From: an uncultured Dialister sp.
GTDB taxonomy: Bacteria > Bacillota > Negativicutes > Veillonellales > Dialisteraceae
NCBI GenBank assembly: GCA_934216155.1
Contig: CAKQBK010000013.1
Coordinates: 1-36,023, forward strand
DNA length: 36,023 nt
Reading direction: 5' to 3'
Positions 24,024 through 32,134 of the stretch are shown here, piece by piece. The notes beneath the pieces were generated by a model. It was not told the DNA's origin. It did not search any database and saw only the letters and a program-made list of their open reading frames with translations. Numbering within the stretch: position 1 is the first letter of the stretch; each line of letters begins with the position of its first letter. The position numbers and the translations under genes were made by a program.

Positions 24024-24055
24024 TTTACTATACGCTTAAGTCATTATATAATCAA
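24024..24055. promoter_or_regulatory. Overlapping divergent promoters of alsD and the LysR gene
   Basis: Plus strand: TTTACT (24024-24029), 17 bases, TATAAT (24047-24052), toward the LysR gene. Minus strand: TTGATT (24055-24050), 17 bases, TATAGT (24032-24027), toward alsD. The two -35/-10 pairs occupy the same 32 bp, so polymerase binding should be mutually exclusive. CTTAAG lies in the shared spacer, a possible centre for regulator binding. Confidence 0.65.
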
Positions 24056-24094
24056 TTTAGAAGGATTAATAGTTGTATAAAGGAGATTTATACT

Positions 24095-25024
24095 ATGGAG
24101 CTAGAAAAGACATATATTTACCAGGTGTGGCTGCAAGGGAGCTTTTCAAAAGCAGCAGAAGCTCTTTTTATTACCCAGCCTGCTTTAAGCATTGCTATTA
24201 AAAAAGTAGAAAAAGAAATAGGGGCTGCCCTTTTCAATCGCAATCAGCGGCCATTGACGCTGACCCACGTGGGGGAATTGTATATTTCTCATATAAAGAA
24301 AGAATTATTGCTGGAGCAGGAATTGAAACAGCAGTTGGATGATCTCCATGGGCTGCAGACCGGTGAATTGGTAGTTGGTGGCACCCAATATATGAATGTC
24401 TATTTATTGACTCCTTATATCACCAGTTTCGCAGAAACCTATCCAGGCGTTACAATCACCATGGAAGAAGCCAGCTCGGACCATCTCATTGAACTGTTGA
24501 AAGATAATAAACTGGATTTCACTTTTAGTTGCGAAGAATCGATTATTGAAAATTTTGATAGCTACCACAGTTTCGACGATACCATTCTATTGGCGGTGCC
24601 CCAGTCATTCTTCCTGTCTAAACGACTGAAGGGAGAAGCTCTGACTGCTTCGGAAGTGGTGGCAGGTCGCCATTTGGACCCCGATTGTGAGGCGGTGAGC
24701 TTTAAAGAGTTTTCTGCGTTCAATTTTATTCGCATTAGCTCTCATGTTGATTTGGGGGCCAGAACGGATAAAATCTTTGATGAAGCCGGCGTGATGCCTC
24801 GTTTCAAAATTGTAGTGCCCCAGCTGGTAACGGCATTGCGTCTGGCCGCCTCTGGGGTAGGGGCCACACTCACCAGCGATCGGCTCATTACAGGAAATGA
24901 AAATACCTTGCGGTTCTTCAAACTTCGCTCTCGATATACAAGGAGACATTACAGCCTTCTCTTACCTCATCGCTCCTACACGCCATCGGCGGTGAAAGCA
25001 TTTATAGAGATGATGAAGAAGTAA
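24095..25024 (+). CDS. LysR-type transcriptional regulator, probable AlsR-like
   Basis: A 309-aa regulator with an N-terminal winged helix (GSFSKAAEALFITQPALSIAIKKVEKEIGAALFNR, about residues 15-49), a linker helix, and a periplasmic-binding-like effector domain starting around ELVVGGTQYMNVYLLTPYITSFAETYPGVTI. AAAGGAG precedes ATG 24095; frames further upstream lack a ribosome site and run through the promoter. Divergent from alsD with overlapping promoters, the classic arrangement for a LysR protein controlling its neighbour and itself. By analogy with AlsR the ligand could be acetate or acetolactate-related, but nothing in the sequence identifies it. Confidence 0.9.
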   Translation: MELEKTYIYQVWLQGSFSKAAEALFITQPALSIAIKKVEKEIGAALFNRNQRPLTLTHVGELYISHIKKELLLEQELKQQLDDLHGLQTGELVVGGTQYMNVYLLTPYITSFAETYPGVTITMEEASSDHLIELLKDNKLDFTFSCEESIIENFDSYHSFDDTILLAVPQSFFLSKRLKGEALTASEVVAGRHLDPDCEAVSFKEFSAFNFIRISSHVDLGARTDKIFDEAGVMPRFKIVVPQLVTALRLAASGVGATLTSDRLITGNENTLRFFKLRSRYTRRHYSLLLPHRSYTPSAVKAFIEMMKK

Positions 25025-25038
25025 TGTGGGTGACTCGT

Positions 25039-25091
25039 GACTGGTGACTAGTGACTGGGTTTTTGTATTTCCTAGTCACTAGTCACCAGTC
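25039..25091 (+). terminator. GACTGGTGACT hairpin after the LysR gene
   Basis: Perfect 18-bp arms (25039-25056 and 25074-25091) built from GACT/GGTGACT words, with a 17-base T-rich loop. It lies 15 bases after the stop and could terminate, but has no T-run behind it. Relatives are at 28994-29040 (one arm only) and 35523-35550 (tandem copies). Confidence 0.65.
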
Positions 25092-25179
25092 TACCAGTCA
25101 CCGACAGGAATCGTTTACAGCTAAAATGAGTCGTGCCTAACATATAAATTGAATTAATACTACAATTAAAACTATAAAT

Positions 25180-25208
25180 TTTACTAATTTCAAATGCCGT
25201 GATATAGT
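25180..25208 (+). promoter_or_regulatory. Promoter of the carboxyltransferase gene
   Basis: TTTACT (25180-25185), 17 bases, TATAGT (25203-25208), followed by AAGGAG (25221-25226). The -35 box is the same as that of the LysR gene. Confidence 0.65.
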
Positions 25209-25235
25209 CTAGGCAGAGTAAAGGAGACGATACCT

Positions 25236-26588
25236 ATGACTAAGAAACCTATTCAAATCACGGAAACTGTATTGCGTGACGGACAACAATCCATTGCCGC
25301 CACTCGGATGCGTATCGTAGATATGCTCCCTATTTTAGAGAAAATGGATAGTGCCGGATACCATGCCATTGAAGCTTGGGGCGGGGCTACGTTTGACGTG
25401 TGCCTCCGTTTCCTCAATGAAGACCCGTGGCAGCGGCTTCGTTTATTGAAGAAAAATTTACCTCATACACCAATTCAGATGCTCCTTCGTGGGCAGAACC
25501 TATTGGGCTACAGCCACATGGCTGATGATGTGGTCACAGAATTTGTGAAACGCTCCGTGGATAATGGGGTTTCTATTATTCGTATTTTCGATGCTTTAAA
25601 TGATATGCGCAATTTGGAAACTGCCATGCGGGCCACCAAAGAAGCTGGTGCCCATGCCCAGGGGTGTATCGTTTACACCATCAGTCCCTATCATAAGACG
25701 GAAGATTTCGTAAAATTGGGCAAAGAACTGGTTGAAATGGGGGCGGACTCCATTTGTATCAAAGATATGGCGGGACTTCTTCGTCCTTATACGGCCTATG
25801 AACTGATTCAAGCACTGAAAAAGGAAATCCAAATTCCAATCGAATTGCATACCCATTTCACCTCTGCCATGGGGGATATGACCTATCTGAAAGCCATCGA
25901 AGCCGGTGTGGATATCGTGGATACCGCTTTGTCACCGTTTGCCTGCTCCTCCAGCCAGCCATGCACAGAATCGCTGGTGGCAACCTTGGAAGGAACTCCC
26001 TACGATACCGGCATGGATTTGCACCTGCTCCATGATTTGGCAGACTATTTCAAACGGGTAAAACGGGATTTGGTGGAAGATTTCCACTTGGATACCAATA
26101 TCCCAATCGACCCGAAAGTATTGACCTTCCAGATTCCTGGGGGCATGCTGTCCAATCTGATGAGCCAAATGAAAGAAATGGGTGTGGCCGATAAGTATGA
26201 CCAGCTGCTGGAAGAAATGCCGCGGGTCAGAAAAGAACTGGGCTATCCGCCTTTGGTGACCCCTACCAGTCAGATTGTAGGAACCCAGGCGGTACTGAAC
26301 GTCGCTTTGGGGCGGTATAAGATGATTCCACAGGAAGTTCGAAATTTGGTGGCCGGGAAATATGGACGCACTCCGGGTCCCATTGATCCAGAAGTCAAAA
26401 AACTGGCCATTGGAAATACAGAACCCATCACCTGCCGTCCGGCGGACCTCATTCCACCGCAGCTGGAAATTTATCGGAAGCGCCTAGCCGAAGAAGGCTA
26501 TCCGAATGCTAGCATGGAAGACCTTTTGAGTTATATTTCCTTCCCGGAAGTGGCGAAACGGTTCTTTGGACATAATAGATATGCCTGA
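25236..26588 (+). CDS. Carboxyltransferase subunit (pyruvate carboxylase B / oxaloacetate decarboxylase alpha type), no biotin domain
   Basis: A 450-aa protein with the HMGL-like TIM barrel and the conserved C-terminal carboxylase region. The barrel has TVLRDGQQS with metal ligand D15, IEAWGGATFD, QMLLRGQN, the CO2-transferring lysine K176 in IKDMAG, and metal ligands H205 and H207 in LHTHFTSAMG. The C-terminal region has FQIPGGMLSNL and GTQAVLNV. It stops where OadA and PycB normally continue with a Pro/Ala linker and a biotinyl domain (MKM), so a separate biotin carrier must serve it. It could be the transferase part of a Na+-pumping oxaloacetate decarboxylase, of pyruvate carboxylase, or a methylmalonyl-CoA transcarboxylase 5S-like subunit. 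Sequence alone does not decide. It is monocistronic with its own promoter, downstream of the LysR gene, and works on the same pyruvate/oxaloacetate pool as the neighbouring genes. Confidence 0.87.
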   Translation: MTKKPIQITETVLRDGQQSIAATRMRIVDMLPILEKMDSAGYHAIEAWGGATFDVCLRFLNEDPWQRLRLLKKNLPHTPIQMLLRGQNLLGYSHMADDVVTEFVKRSVDNGVSIIRIFDALNDMRNLETAMRATKEAGAHAQGCIVYTISPYHKTEDFVKLGKELVEMGADSICIKDMAGLLRPYTAYELIQALKKEIQIPIELHTHFTSAMGDMTYLKAIEAGVDIVDTALSPFACSSSQPCTESLVATLEGTPYDTGMDLHLLHDLADYFKRVKRDLVEDFHLDTNIPIDPKVLTFQIPGGMLSNLMSQMKEMGVADKYDQLLEEMPRVRKELGYPPLVTPTSQIVGTQAVLNVALGRYKMIPQEVRNLVAGKYGRTPGPIDPEVKKLAIGNTEPITCRPADLIPPQLEIYRKRLAEEGYPNASMEDLLSYISFPEVAKRFFGHNRYA

Positions 26589-26999
26589 TGGGATAAGATA
26601 GATAGCGAAACATGAGATAATTTCTGTTGAGGTATAAGGTTTCTCAGGTTGCTCAAGTTTCTTAGGGTACTCAGGTTACACAAGGTTCTAAAGATTCTGA
26701 AGGTTCTTAGGGTTCTCGAATGTGCCTTGTGGGTTAAGGTCTATTTTCTGAGTGCATCATTCATAAATGATAGAGGCTATGAAAGTGTCATTGGTTTGAG
26801 TTTGTTAAACCTTAAACCAATGACACTTTTAAAATTTGCTTTGGTCAAATCGTGGACCCGGAAAGTAAACCTTAAACCACAGATGCAAGAACCTTGAGAA
26901 CCCTCAGAACCCTTAGCAACCTGAGAACCTTGAGCAACTTGAGTCACTTGCGTCTCACCCTTGAAATTTTCAAGCCATAGAAAAATCTCTATTTTCCTC
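26589..26999. repeat. Repeat-rich intergenic region before metK
   Basis: No gene. Words of the AGGTTNCTCAGG family run forward at 26636-26720 and their complements (GAACCTTGAGAACCCTCAG...) at 26888-26955, so the whole region can fold into a long irregular stem. Inside is a perfect 16-bp hairpin (26782-26797 with 26814-26829; arm AAAGTGTCATTGGTTT) and copy 2 of the AAACCTTAAACC element (26806-26880). Confidence 0.75.
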
Positions 27000-27028
27000 T
27001 TGCTTTTATCATTCATTATTAGTATAAT
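27000..27028 (+). promoter_or_regulatory. metK promoter
   Basis: TTGCTT (27000-27005), 17 bases, TATAAT (27023-27028), placed so that transcription begins just before the riboswitch aptamer. Confidence 0.7.
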
Positions 27029-27042
27029 AATTTTCGTCAATA

Positions 27043-27145
27043 CACTCATCCAGAGCAGCAGAGGGACTGGCCCAATGAAGCTGCAGCAACCATTCCTACG
27101 GGAACCGGTGCTAATTCCTTACAGCATATTGCTGGCAGATGAGAG
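27043..27145 (+). ncRNA. SAM-I (S-box) riboswitch
   Basis: The conserved S-box core is readable: CTCATC (27045-27050) pairing with GATGAG (27138-27143) as P1, then CAGAG, GAGGGACTGGCCC, ATGAAGCTGCAGCAACC and GGTGCTAATTCC in the right order. SAM binding would stabilise the aptamer and favour the terminator at 27155, switching metK off when SAM is plentiful. Confidence 0.93.
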
Positions 27146-27154
27146 ACTTATCAT

Positions 27155-27179
27155 CTCTCCCTGTGCGGAGAGTTTTTTT
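27155..27179 (+). terminator. Riboswitch-controlled terminator
   Basis: CTCTCC (27155-27160), CTGTGC loop, GGAGAG (27167-27172), then seven T's. It lies 11 bases after the aptamer's P1. The intervening GAGAGACTTATCATC can compete with it as an antiterminator. Confidence 0.88.
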
Positions 27180-27227
27180 AGTGTATGATATTTGTATTAT
27201 ATAGATATTTCTTGAGGAGGAAATCGT

Positions 27228-28409
27228 ATGTCTAAGAAAGTATTATTCACATCTGAATCCGTTACCGAAGGCCATCCGGATAAAATTGCGGATCAGATTT
27301 CTGATGCCATTCTGGATGCCATTTTTGAACAGGACCCCAATGGCCGTGTGGCTTGCGAAACCACTGTCACCACTGGTCAGGTACATGTTTTTGGTGAAAT
27401 CACCACCACCGCTTACGTTGCTATTCCGAAGATTATTCGTGATACCATTCGTGAAATTGGTTATACCGATTCCAAGTACGGTTTTGACGCAGACAGCGTT
27501 GGTATCAACGTAGCTATCGATGAACAGTCTCCGGATATCGCTATGGGCGTAGACCAGTCTTTGGAAGCCAAAGAAAACCAGGCTGACAAATACGACATCG
27601 GCGCTGGCGACCAGGGCATGATGTTCGGCTATGCATCTAACGAAACTCCAGAATTCCTGCCGATGCCAATCGCACTGGCTCATCGTCTGGCTCGCCGCCT
27701 CACTGAAGTGAGAAAGAGCGGAGAACTGGCTTACCTGCGTCCAGATGGAAAGACCCAGGTCACTGTCGAATATGAAGATGGCAAACCGGTTCGTGTAGAC
27801 ACCGTGGTTATTTCTGCACAGCACAACCCAGATGTCACCCAGGAACAGATTCATAAAGACCTGATTGCTCACGTCATCGAACCAACCATTCCAGCAGAAT
27901 TCCTGCAGGATACCAAGTACCTTATCAACCCAACTGGCCGTTTCGTTATCGGCGGACCACAGGGCGATGCAGGTCTCACTGGCCGTAAAATCATCGTAGA
28001 TACCTATGGCGGTATGGCTCGTCATGGCGGCGGCGCATTCTCCGGTAAAGATCCGACAAAGGTAGATAGAAGTGCTGCTTACGCTGCTCGTTATGTAGCA
28101 AAGAACATCGTTGCTGCTGGCATTGCTGACCGCTGCGAAATTCAGTTGGCTTATGCTATTGGCGTGGCTAGACCAGTATCCATTTTCGTTGATACTTTCG
28201 GCACCGGCAAAATCAGTGATGAAGAAATTGCTGAACTGATTCGCAAAAACTTCGAACTCCGTCCTGCTGGCATCATCGATATGCTCCAGCTCCGTCGTCC
28301 GATTTACAAACAGACCGCTGCTTACGGCCACTTCGGTAGAACCGACGTAGACCTGCCGTGGGAACACACCGATAAGGCAGAAATTCTTCGTAAAGAAGCA
28401 GGACTGTAA
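27228..28409 (+). CDS. metK: S-adenosylmethionine synthetase
   Basis: A 393-aa enzyme making SAM from methionine and ATP with release of phosphate and pyrophosphate. Diagnostic motifs are [21 protein letters not shown] with the ATP-binding His-Pro-Asp-Lys, [33 protein letters not shown] (P-loop-like), and [19 protein letters not shown]. Length is normal and the protein complete. GAGGAGG sits 8 bases before ATG 27228. Preceded by an S-box riboswitch, so expression responds to SAM. Monocistronic, with a terminator at 28548. Its product feeds the methyltransferases in this window (N6-MTase, RsmB, RlmN). Confidence 0.98.
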   Translation: MSKKVLFTSESVTEGHPDKIADQISDAILDAIFEQDPNGRVACETTVTTGQVHVFGEITTTAYVAIPKIIRDTIREIGYTDSKYGFDADSVGINVAIDEQSPDIAMGVDQSLEAKENQADKYDIGAGDQGMMFGYASNETPEFLPMPIALAHRLARRLTEVRKSGELAYLRPDGKTQVTVEYEDGKPVRVDTVVISAQHNPDVTQEQIHKDLIAHVIEPTIPAEFLQDTKYLINPTGRFVIGGPQGDAGLTGRKIIVDTYGGMARHGGGAFSGKDPTKVDRSAAYAARYVAKNIVAAGIADRCEIQLAYAIGVARPVSIFVDTFGTGKISDEEIAELIRKNFELRPAGIIDMLQLRRPIYKQTAAYGHFGRTDVDLPWEHTDKAEILRKEAGL

Positions 28410-28415
28410 TATATA

Positions 28416-28490
28416 GTGCGTAGTGAGTAGTGCGAAGTGCGTAGTGGTGGAAGGGGCGCACAATATTTGAAAGCGCCCCAATACCCCTTT
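28416..28490. repeat. 75-bp intergenic repeat, copy B
   Basis: 73 of 75 bases match 22907-22981. It starts 7 bases after the metK stop. Stem GGGGCGC (28453-28459) / GCGCCCC (28473-28479). Here it could serve as a first transcription stop after metK. Confidence 0.9.
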
Positions 28491-28547
28491 TGTAGATTAA
28501 AAGTTTCTACTTTCCTAAAAGCACCATAGGAAAATATATGATAAAAT

Positions 28548-28580
28548 AGGACGTATGAAATGATTCATGCGTCCTTTTTT
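28548..28580 (+). terminator. metK terminator
   Basis: AGGACGTATGAA (28548-28559) pairs with TTCATGCGTCCT (28564-28575, one G-U pair), with a 4-base loop and a run of six T's. Confidence 0.88.
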
Positions 28581-29061
28581 GATGTTATCATATCATACAT
28601 ATGGATGACGTAAGTGATGATTTTTCTATTCCTAATTCAGCGACAGCTAGTGGTTCTTTCGCTATTGCTTTGAGATTTCTCCACTTCTGTCAAACATAGA
28701 ACTGGACTACACGGTAGAGTGCATTAAGCACAAATCCCAACGGCCCCCATGACGCTTCCGGATAGAGTTTATCAATGCTGTTAAGTTAAGGATTTACGTT
28801 TGTGGGTATGATTGCGTTATAGGATTTAGGTTACTCAGGTTGCTCAGGTTGCAAAGGCTGCTCAGGTTTCTCGAATGTGCCAATAAACGCTAGCGTTATC
28901 AGCTTATTCGAGAAACCTGAGAAACTTGAGCAACCTAAGAAACTTTGACTCGAACGAAATCATCGCATATTTTGTTTATCTTAATGACATAGTTAATCCC
29001 TAGGGCCCAGCTACCAGTCACTAGTCCACCAGTCACCAGTCACAAAAATCAAGGAGTTCTC
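28581..29061. repeat. Intergenic region with AGGTTNCTCAGG element
   Basis: No supported gene. At 28832-28935 is the best-formed member of the family. Perfect 16-bp arms, CTCAGGTTTCTCGAAT (28861-28876) and its complement (28906-28921), enclose a 12-bp palindrome AACGCTAGCGTT (28886-28897). A single arm of the GACTGGTGACT family (ACCAGTCACTAGTCC words) follows at 28990-29042, right before priA. On the minus strand, about 28692-28787 gives a 32-codon open stretch ending LGFVLNALYRVVQFYV without a start, possibly a gene remnant. Confidence 0.65.
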
Positions 29062-31437
29062 ATGCTTACCTCCGTTGCAGAAGTATTGATCAATCGTCCG
29101 TCAAAACATTTGAATAGAACCTTTTCCTATGCCATTCCTGACAATTTGCCCTCTGCTGGTGTGGGATATCGCTGTGTGGTTCCCTTTGCCCGCCGGATGG
29201 AAGAGGGGGTCATTCTTTCTGTTCATGAAGAAGATACGGAAAAACTGAATTACAAATTGCTAGCCATCCATTCCCTGGTGGATCCATTTCCTTGGTTTAC
29301 CCCGGAAATGATAAACCAGGCCATGGCGATTTCTAAGTACTACATGTGCACCCTCATTGAAGCGCTTCGGTTATTCTTCATTGACAAAAAGGGAATCCTC
29401 ACGGAAGTAGAATATGAAATCCCATGGGATGCCATTCCAGAGGAAGAGGACCTTCGGAGTCTGGTAGATTCTTCTGTGGAAGTCCTGTCTGAAAAAGATG
29501 CCAAATTGCTTCTAGGAGACCAGCTCTCTTCCTATGTGACCAAAGGATACCTGATCCGTCATGAAAAGTTATCGGCGGTTCACAAGGAGCCATTGGAAAA
29601 ATGGATTGCCCCTCTGACAGAACCCAATTTCTTACAAAGAAAAAGAAGCAAGAAACAAGGGGCTCTTTGGGATATATTGGCAGAAAAAGGACCTATTTCT
29701 GTGCTGCAAGCCCAATCTCTTGGTTTTTCTTCTGGTATCATCAAAGCCTTTTGTCTCAACAATTACGGTCGTATTTTCTATAAACGAAAACAGACGTACT
29801 CCTTGATGGATGTGCTGGAAAAGCGGAAACAGCGTACTATGACGGAAGAGCAGCAGAAGGCTATTTCTGCCATTGAAGAAGCCATTGACCAAAAGAAATA
29901 CAAAGGGATTTTGCTGAAAGGTGTCACCGGTAGTGGAAAAACAGAAGTGTATCTGAAATCAGCGGAGCATGCGTTAGAACAGGGCGGTTCTGCCCTGATT
30001 CTGGTGCCGGAAATTGCGTTGACCAACCAAATGACTGCCTACTTTGGTGCTGTCTTTGGCGATGAAGTGGTTTTCATGCACAGCAATCTCAGCAAAGGGG
30101 AACGATATAACAATCGACTTCGGGTGGCCAATGGGGAAAGTCATATTATCATCGGCTCTCGGTCAGCCATATTTCTTCCTTTCCAAAACTTGAAGCTGAT
30201 TGTGGTTGATGAAGAGTACGATTCTTCCTACAAACAAGGGGAAAGTCCAAGGTACAATGGAAGAGACGTGGCGAAAATGATGTCCGTCATTTACCAATGT
30301 CCCATCGTGCTAGGGGCGGCTACCCCAGCCATCGACACATACTATGCGGCAAAGACAGGGAAAATTGAACTGTTGGAAATGAAGAAACGAGTTTTCGAGA
30401 CGCCATTACCAGAGATTCATGTCTTTGATATGCGAAGCGATCCTGCCTTGGCTGAAAGTGGGGAGTTAATTTCCTTTCCGCTACTAGAACTTCTGCACAA
30501 AACTCTGGAAGAAAAGCACAAAGCCATTTTGCTTTTGAATCGCCGCGGCTTTGCTACCACGCTGATGTGTCCTTCCTGTGGGTATGTGTTCAAATGTCCC
30601 CATTGTGATGTTTCGCTGGTGTATCACAAAGATACGCAGCAGCTGAAATGCCATTACTGTGAAACGGTCCATCCGCTGCCCACAGAGTGTCCAAAGTGCC
30701 ATAGTCACAAAATCCTATACTTGGGACGCGGCACCCAACGCATTGAGGAAGAATTGGCAGAAAAGATACCAGAAGCCCGGTGCCAGCGATTTGACGTAGA
30801 CAGCACAGCCCGGAAAAACAGTGCCAAGGAAATATTGACTCGCTTCCGAGAAGGGCAGTTTGATATTCTTTTTGGCACCCAGATGGTGGCCAAAGGGCAC
30901 GATATCCCTGGGGTGCAAACCGTAGGAATCCTCTCCGCCGACAGTGTGCTCAATATGCCGTCTTACCTGGCAGCGGAGCAAACCTTCAACCTGATCACCC
31001 AGTGTGCCGGCAGAGCGGGACGAAGCCATGAGCGGGGAGAAGTGATTTTGCAAACCTTCAATCCTGACCATTATGTCATTCAAGCGGCAGCCAAACAGGA
31101 TTATGAAGGTTTCTACCAGCAAGAATTGGAATATCGAAGAGCTTTGCACTTCCCGCCATTTACGCGGATGATGAAAATCACCTGCTTTAACGAAGAGGAG
31201 AAAAAGGCCCAGGACCAATCTAGCCGCATCTACCAATGGCTACAAAAAATCACACCCCAACTGCCTGAGCGGCTACAATATACCCCGCCCTATCCAGAAC
31301 CGATTAAAAAGGTAAGAAATATGTATTATATTTCTATATTAATCAAAGGAAAATCTCTTGCCCGATTAAAAAATGCCATGCGACAGGAGAAGATATTCCA
31401 GGAAAATGATATAATCATAGACGTGGATCCGATGTAA
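29062..31437 (+). CDS. priA: Primosomal protein N' (replication restart helicase)
   Basis: A 791-aa 3'-to-5' DNA helicase that recognises stalled forks and reloads the replisome. The N-terminal 3'-flap-binding domain is present (VAEVLINRPSKHLNRTFSYAIP...GVGYRCVVPFARR). Helicase motif I is GVTGSGKTEVYL with K293. Motif II reads D383-E-E-Y386 (DEEYDSSYKQG), where most PriA proteins have DEEH. The zinc-binding insert carries eight cysteines in four pairs (CPSC, CPHC, CHYC, CPKC). Motif VI lies in QCAGRAGRSHERGEVILQT. AAGGAG lies about 6 bases before ATG 29062. It is the first gene of the priA-def-fmt-rsmB-rlmN run, but a 226-bp repeat-bearing gap separates it from def. Confidence 0.96.
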   Translation: MLTSVAEVLINRPSKHLNRTFSYAIPDNLPSAGVGYRCVVPFARRMEEGVILSVHEEDTEKLNYKLLAIHSLVDPFPWFTPEMINQAMAISKYYMCTLIEALRLFFIDKKGILTEVEYEIPWDAIPEEEDLRSLVDSSVEVLSEKDAKLLLGDQLSSYVTKGYLIRHEKLSAVHKEPLEKWIAPLTEPNFLQRKRSKKQGALWDILAEKGPISVLQAQSLGFSSGIIKAFCLNNYGRIFYKRKQTYSLMDVLEKRKQRTMTEEQQKAISAIEEAIDQKKYKGILLKGVTGSGKTEVYLKSAEHALEQGGSALILVPEIALTNQMTAYFGAVFGDEVVFMHSNLSKGERYNNRLRVANGESHIIIGSRSAIFLPFQNLKLIVVDEEYDSSYKQGESPRYNGRDVAKMMSVIYQCPIVLGAATPAIDTYYAAKTGKIELLEMKKRVFETPLPEIHVFDMRSDPALAESGELISFPLLELLHKTLEEKHKAILLLNRRGFATTLMCPSCGYVFKCPHCDVSLVYHKDTQQLKCHYCETVHPLPTECPKCHSHKILYLGRGTQRIEEELAEKIPEARCQRFDVDSTARKNSAKEILTRFREGQFDILFGTQMVAKGHDIPGVQTVGILSADSVLNMPSYLAAEQTFNLITQCAGRAGRSHERGEVILQTFNPDHYVIQAAAKQDYEGFYQQELEYRRALHFPPFTRMMKITCFNEEEKKAQDQSSRIYQWLQKITPQLPERLQYTPPYPEPIKKVRNMYYISILIKGKSLARLKNAMRQEKIFQENDIIIDVDPM

Positions 31438-31439
31438 AA

Positions 31440-31612
31440 GGCAGTTAGAAGTAAGAAGTTAGAAGTGAGAAGTGAAGGAAGGGCGCACAAATTAGAAAGC
31501 GCCCAGATTATATTTATTTTGCTAAGTAACACTATCGGTTATAGGCACATTCAAGGAACCTGAGAAACTTGAGAACCCTTAGAAACCTGAGAACCTTTGC
31601 ATCAAAAGAAAT
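31440..31612 (+). repeat. Repeat cluster between priA and def
   Basis: AGTTAGAAGTAAGAAG words lead into GGGCGC (31481-31486) / GCGCCC (31499-31504), a shorter relative of the 75-bp repeat's stem and a possible priA terminator. A half-copy of the AGGTTNCTCAGG family follows (31541-31600; GGAACCTGAGAAACTTGAGAACC). Confidence 0.7.
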
Positions 31613-31663
31613 CATCCTATGTTTCTCGTAACATAATAACATTATAGAAAGAAGGTATTTATT

Positions 31664-32134
31664 TTGAGTGAAATTATTATTGCAGGAAATCCTATTTTAA
31701 AAGCTGTGGCTGAACCGGTGACGGTATTTGATAAAAAATTGAAATTTTTGATTAATGATATGAAAAAGACCCTTTATGAAGCCAATGGGGTAGGTTTGGC
31801 AGCACCGCAGATTGCTATTTCTAAGCGTATCTTTGTGGCTGACGATGGGGAAAGTGGTTTTGAAGCCTACATCAATCCAGAATGGAAGCCCGATGGAGAA
31901 GAAACCATCATCGATAGTGAAGGGTGTCTCTCTGTGCCAAATCTTTTCGGCGACGTAGAACGCTATGCCTCTGTAATTGTGAAATACCAGGATATGCATG
32001 GCAAGAGAAAGGTAAAGAAAGCCTCTGGCCTGCTCGCCCGTTGCATTCAGCACGAAACGGACCATTTGAATGGGATTCTTTTCATTGAAAAAGCCATTTC
32101 TTTGCACAAAGGACCAAAAACTGATGAAGAATAA
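31664..32134 (+). CDS. def: Peptide deformylase
   Basis: A 156-aa metalloenzyme that removes the N-formyl group from nascent proteins. All three signature motifs are present: GVGLAAPQ (motif 1), EGCLSVP with the metal-binding Cys (motif 2), and QHETDHLNG with HExxH (motif 3). Start is TTG 31664 with GAAGG at 31651-31655; no ATG or GTG fits better. Its stop overlaps the start of fmt by 11 bases, giving coupling of the deformylase and formyltransferase genes, the usual order in bacteria. Confidence 0.97.
   Translation: MSEIIIAGNPILKAVAEPVTVFDKKLKFLINDMKKTLYEANGVGLAAPQIAISKRIFVADDGESGFEAYINPEWKPDGEETIIDSEGCLSVPNLFGDVERYASVIVKYQDMHGKRKVKKASGLLARCIQHETDHLNGILFIEKAISLHKGPKTDEE

Noticed and set aside
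26961..27188. 75-codon plus-strand frame upstream of metK
   Set aside because: It overlaps the S-box aptamer and its terminator; the sequence is explained as RNA structure.
27243..28481. 412-codon minus-strand frame opposite metK
   Set aside because: metK is certain on the plus strand; the antisense frame has no ribosome site and no recognisable protein.
28692..28787. Minus-strand 32-codon stretch that could be a transposase or membrane-protein remnant
   Set aside because: Too short, no start codon and no family recognised; noted only in the intergenic entry.
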